Translations under genes and position numbers: made by a program
In this document: positions 5,677 to 6,223 of the stretch, piece after piece
Layout of the letters: each line of letters begins with the position of its first letter
Position numbering within the stretch: position 1 is the stretch's first letter
Assembly (NCBI GenBank): GCA_938014945.1
Contig: CALLQH010000067.1
Coordinates: forward strand, 1-6,223
Source: an uncultured bacterium
Lineage (GTDB): Bacteria; Pseudomonadota; Alphaproteobacteria; SP197
DNA: 6,223 nucleotides
Reading direction: 5' to 3'
Notes under the pieces: model-generated
Told to the model about the DNA's origin: nothing
Database searches by the model: none
Seen by the model: the letters and a program-made list of their open reading frames with translations, nothing else

Positions 5677-6153
5677 CTATCCCCGCGCCGCCTTCGCCCG
5701 TGCCAGGCTCTTGGGCGGCCACATCTCGCGGGCGCTGTAGTATTCCGGCACGGCGGGCTTGTCGGCGGGCAGGGTGACCCAGGGCTGCTTGGTGGAGGTG
5801 AAGATGTGGATGTCGGGGGCGAGCAGGGTGGGCCCGTCCAGGGTGCCGACGCGCACGAAGGCGATCTTCTCGCCCGCCCCGGCGTAGTGGCTCCACAGCG
5901 CGACATGGCAGGCCGGGCAGCGCATGATCGTCTGGCCCTTGCCGCTGGCCGATGGGGTGAGGACGGCCACCGGCTCGCCCTGCAGCAGGGTCACCCGATC
6001 GGTCTCGATCATGGCGTTGGTGGCAAAGGCGCTGCCGGTCTCGCGCTGGCACCAGGTGCAGTGGCAGCCGTGGACGAAGATCGGCGCGCTCTCCATGCGA
6101 TACCGCACCGCGCCGCAGGTGCAGCCGCCCTCGGCGGGAAATCCCTCAGCCAT
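5677..6153 (-). CDS. GFA / CENP-V-like zinc-binding family protein
   Basis: Member of the GFA family, named after glutathione-dependent formaldehyde-activating enzyme; the real substrate of most members is unknown, and an enzymatic role with thiol adducts is only possible. It has 158 residues. All seven family zinc-ligand cysteines are present: Cys11 and Cys13 in GGCTCGAVRY, Cys30, Cys32 and Cys35 in CHCTWCQRETGSAF, and Cys79 and Cys82 in RCPACH. The region after 110 (IHIFTSTKQPWVTLP and PEYYSAREMWPP) matches the usual C-terminal half. The start is ATG 6153, with an excellent AGGAGG (6160-6165) 6 nt upstream. It is convergent with holC, has its own candidate promoter, and appears monocistronic. 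Nothing ties it functionally to pepA/holC or the haem genes. Confidence 0.92.
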   Translation of the reverse strand: MAEGFPAEGGCTCGAVRYRMESAPIFVHGCHCTWCQRETGSAFATNAMIETDRVTLLQGEPVAVLTPSASGKGQTIMRCPACHVALWSHYAGAGEKIAFVRVGTLDGPTLLAPDIHIFTSTKQPWVTLPADKPAVPEYYSAREMWPPKSLARAKAARG

Positions 6154-6182
6154 CCGATGCCTCCTGACCGTGACCGTCCCCG

Positions 6183-6212
6183 ATCCTAGGTCCGCAGGGC
6201 CTGAGCAGGCAA
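6183..6212 (-). promoter_or_regulatory. Candidate promoter of the GFA-family gene
   Basis: On the minus strand TTGCCT (6212-6207), an 18-nt spacer and TAGGAT (6188-6183) form a reasonable sigma-70-like pair. The transcript would begin near 6176 with a leader of about 22 nt containing the AGGAGG site. A tandem TGACCG repeat (plus strand, 6165-6176) lies over the presumed start of transcription and could be incidental. Confidence 0.4.
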
Positions 6213-6223
6213 TCTCGCAGGGA

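Overview
The window is GC-rich with strong G/C preference at third codon positions, tightly packed genes and alphaproteobacterial-looking gene content: HmuP/HmuR/HmuS haem uptake genes, a pepA-holC pair and a GFA-family protein. The most likely source is an alphaproteobacterium, perhaps of the Rhodospirillales type. This is inferred from protein style and gene order; no rRNA or other definitive marker is present.

Left part (1-3005, minus strand): a haem acquisition operon read right to left, hmuP - hmuR - hmuS. HmuP is a very small conserved haem-uptake protein or regulator. HmuR is a TonB-dependent outer-membrane haem receptor with FRAP and NPNL-like boxes and both expected axial histidines. 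HmuS is a cytoplasmic haem-handling/degrading factor, cut by the left window edge after 168 residues. Haem would bind HmuR, cross the outer membrane using TonB energy, and be received in the cytoplasm by HmuS. Periplasmic and ABC transporter genes (hmuTUV) are not in view and may lie beyond the left edge.

Centre (3005-3504): a short AT-rich intergenic segment carries two near-identical palindromes of the TTGCAATTGCAA type, 17 bp apart centre to centre. They lie between hmuP and a divergent plus-strand gene for an uncharacterised secreted protein of 150 residues with four cysteines in its mature part. The palindromes overlap plausible -35 elements on both sides, so they probably form an iron- or haem-responsive operator controlling both directions. 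This divergent pair is the most interesting part of the window.

Right part (3612-6153): pepA (M17 leucyl aminopeptidase, all metal and catalytic residues present) is followed by holC (DNA polymerase III chi subunit), the usual proteobacterial neighbours. The 103-nt gap between them holds two overlapping, mutually exclusive inverted repeats. A convergent minus-strand gene for a GFA/CENP-V-like zinc protein ends 33 nt from holC and has its own candidate promoter near the right edge. This part looks like ordinary chromosomal housekeeping sequence. I see no mobile element, CRISPR array, tRNA or rRNA, and no gene-free stretch longer than about 135 nt.
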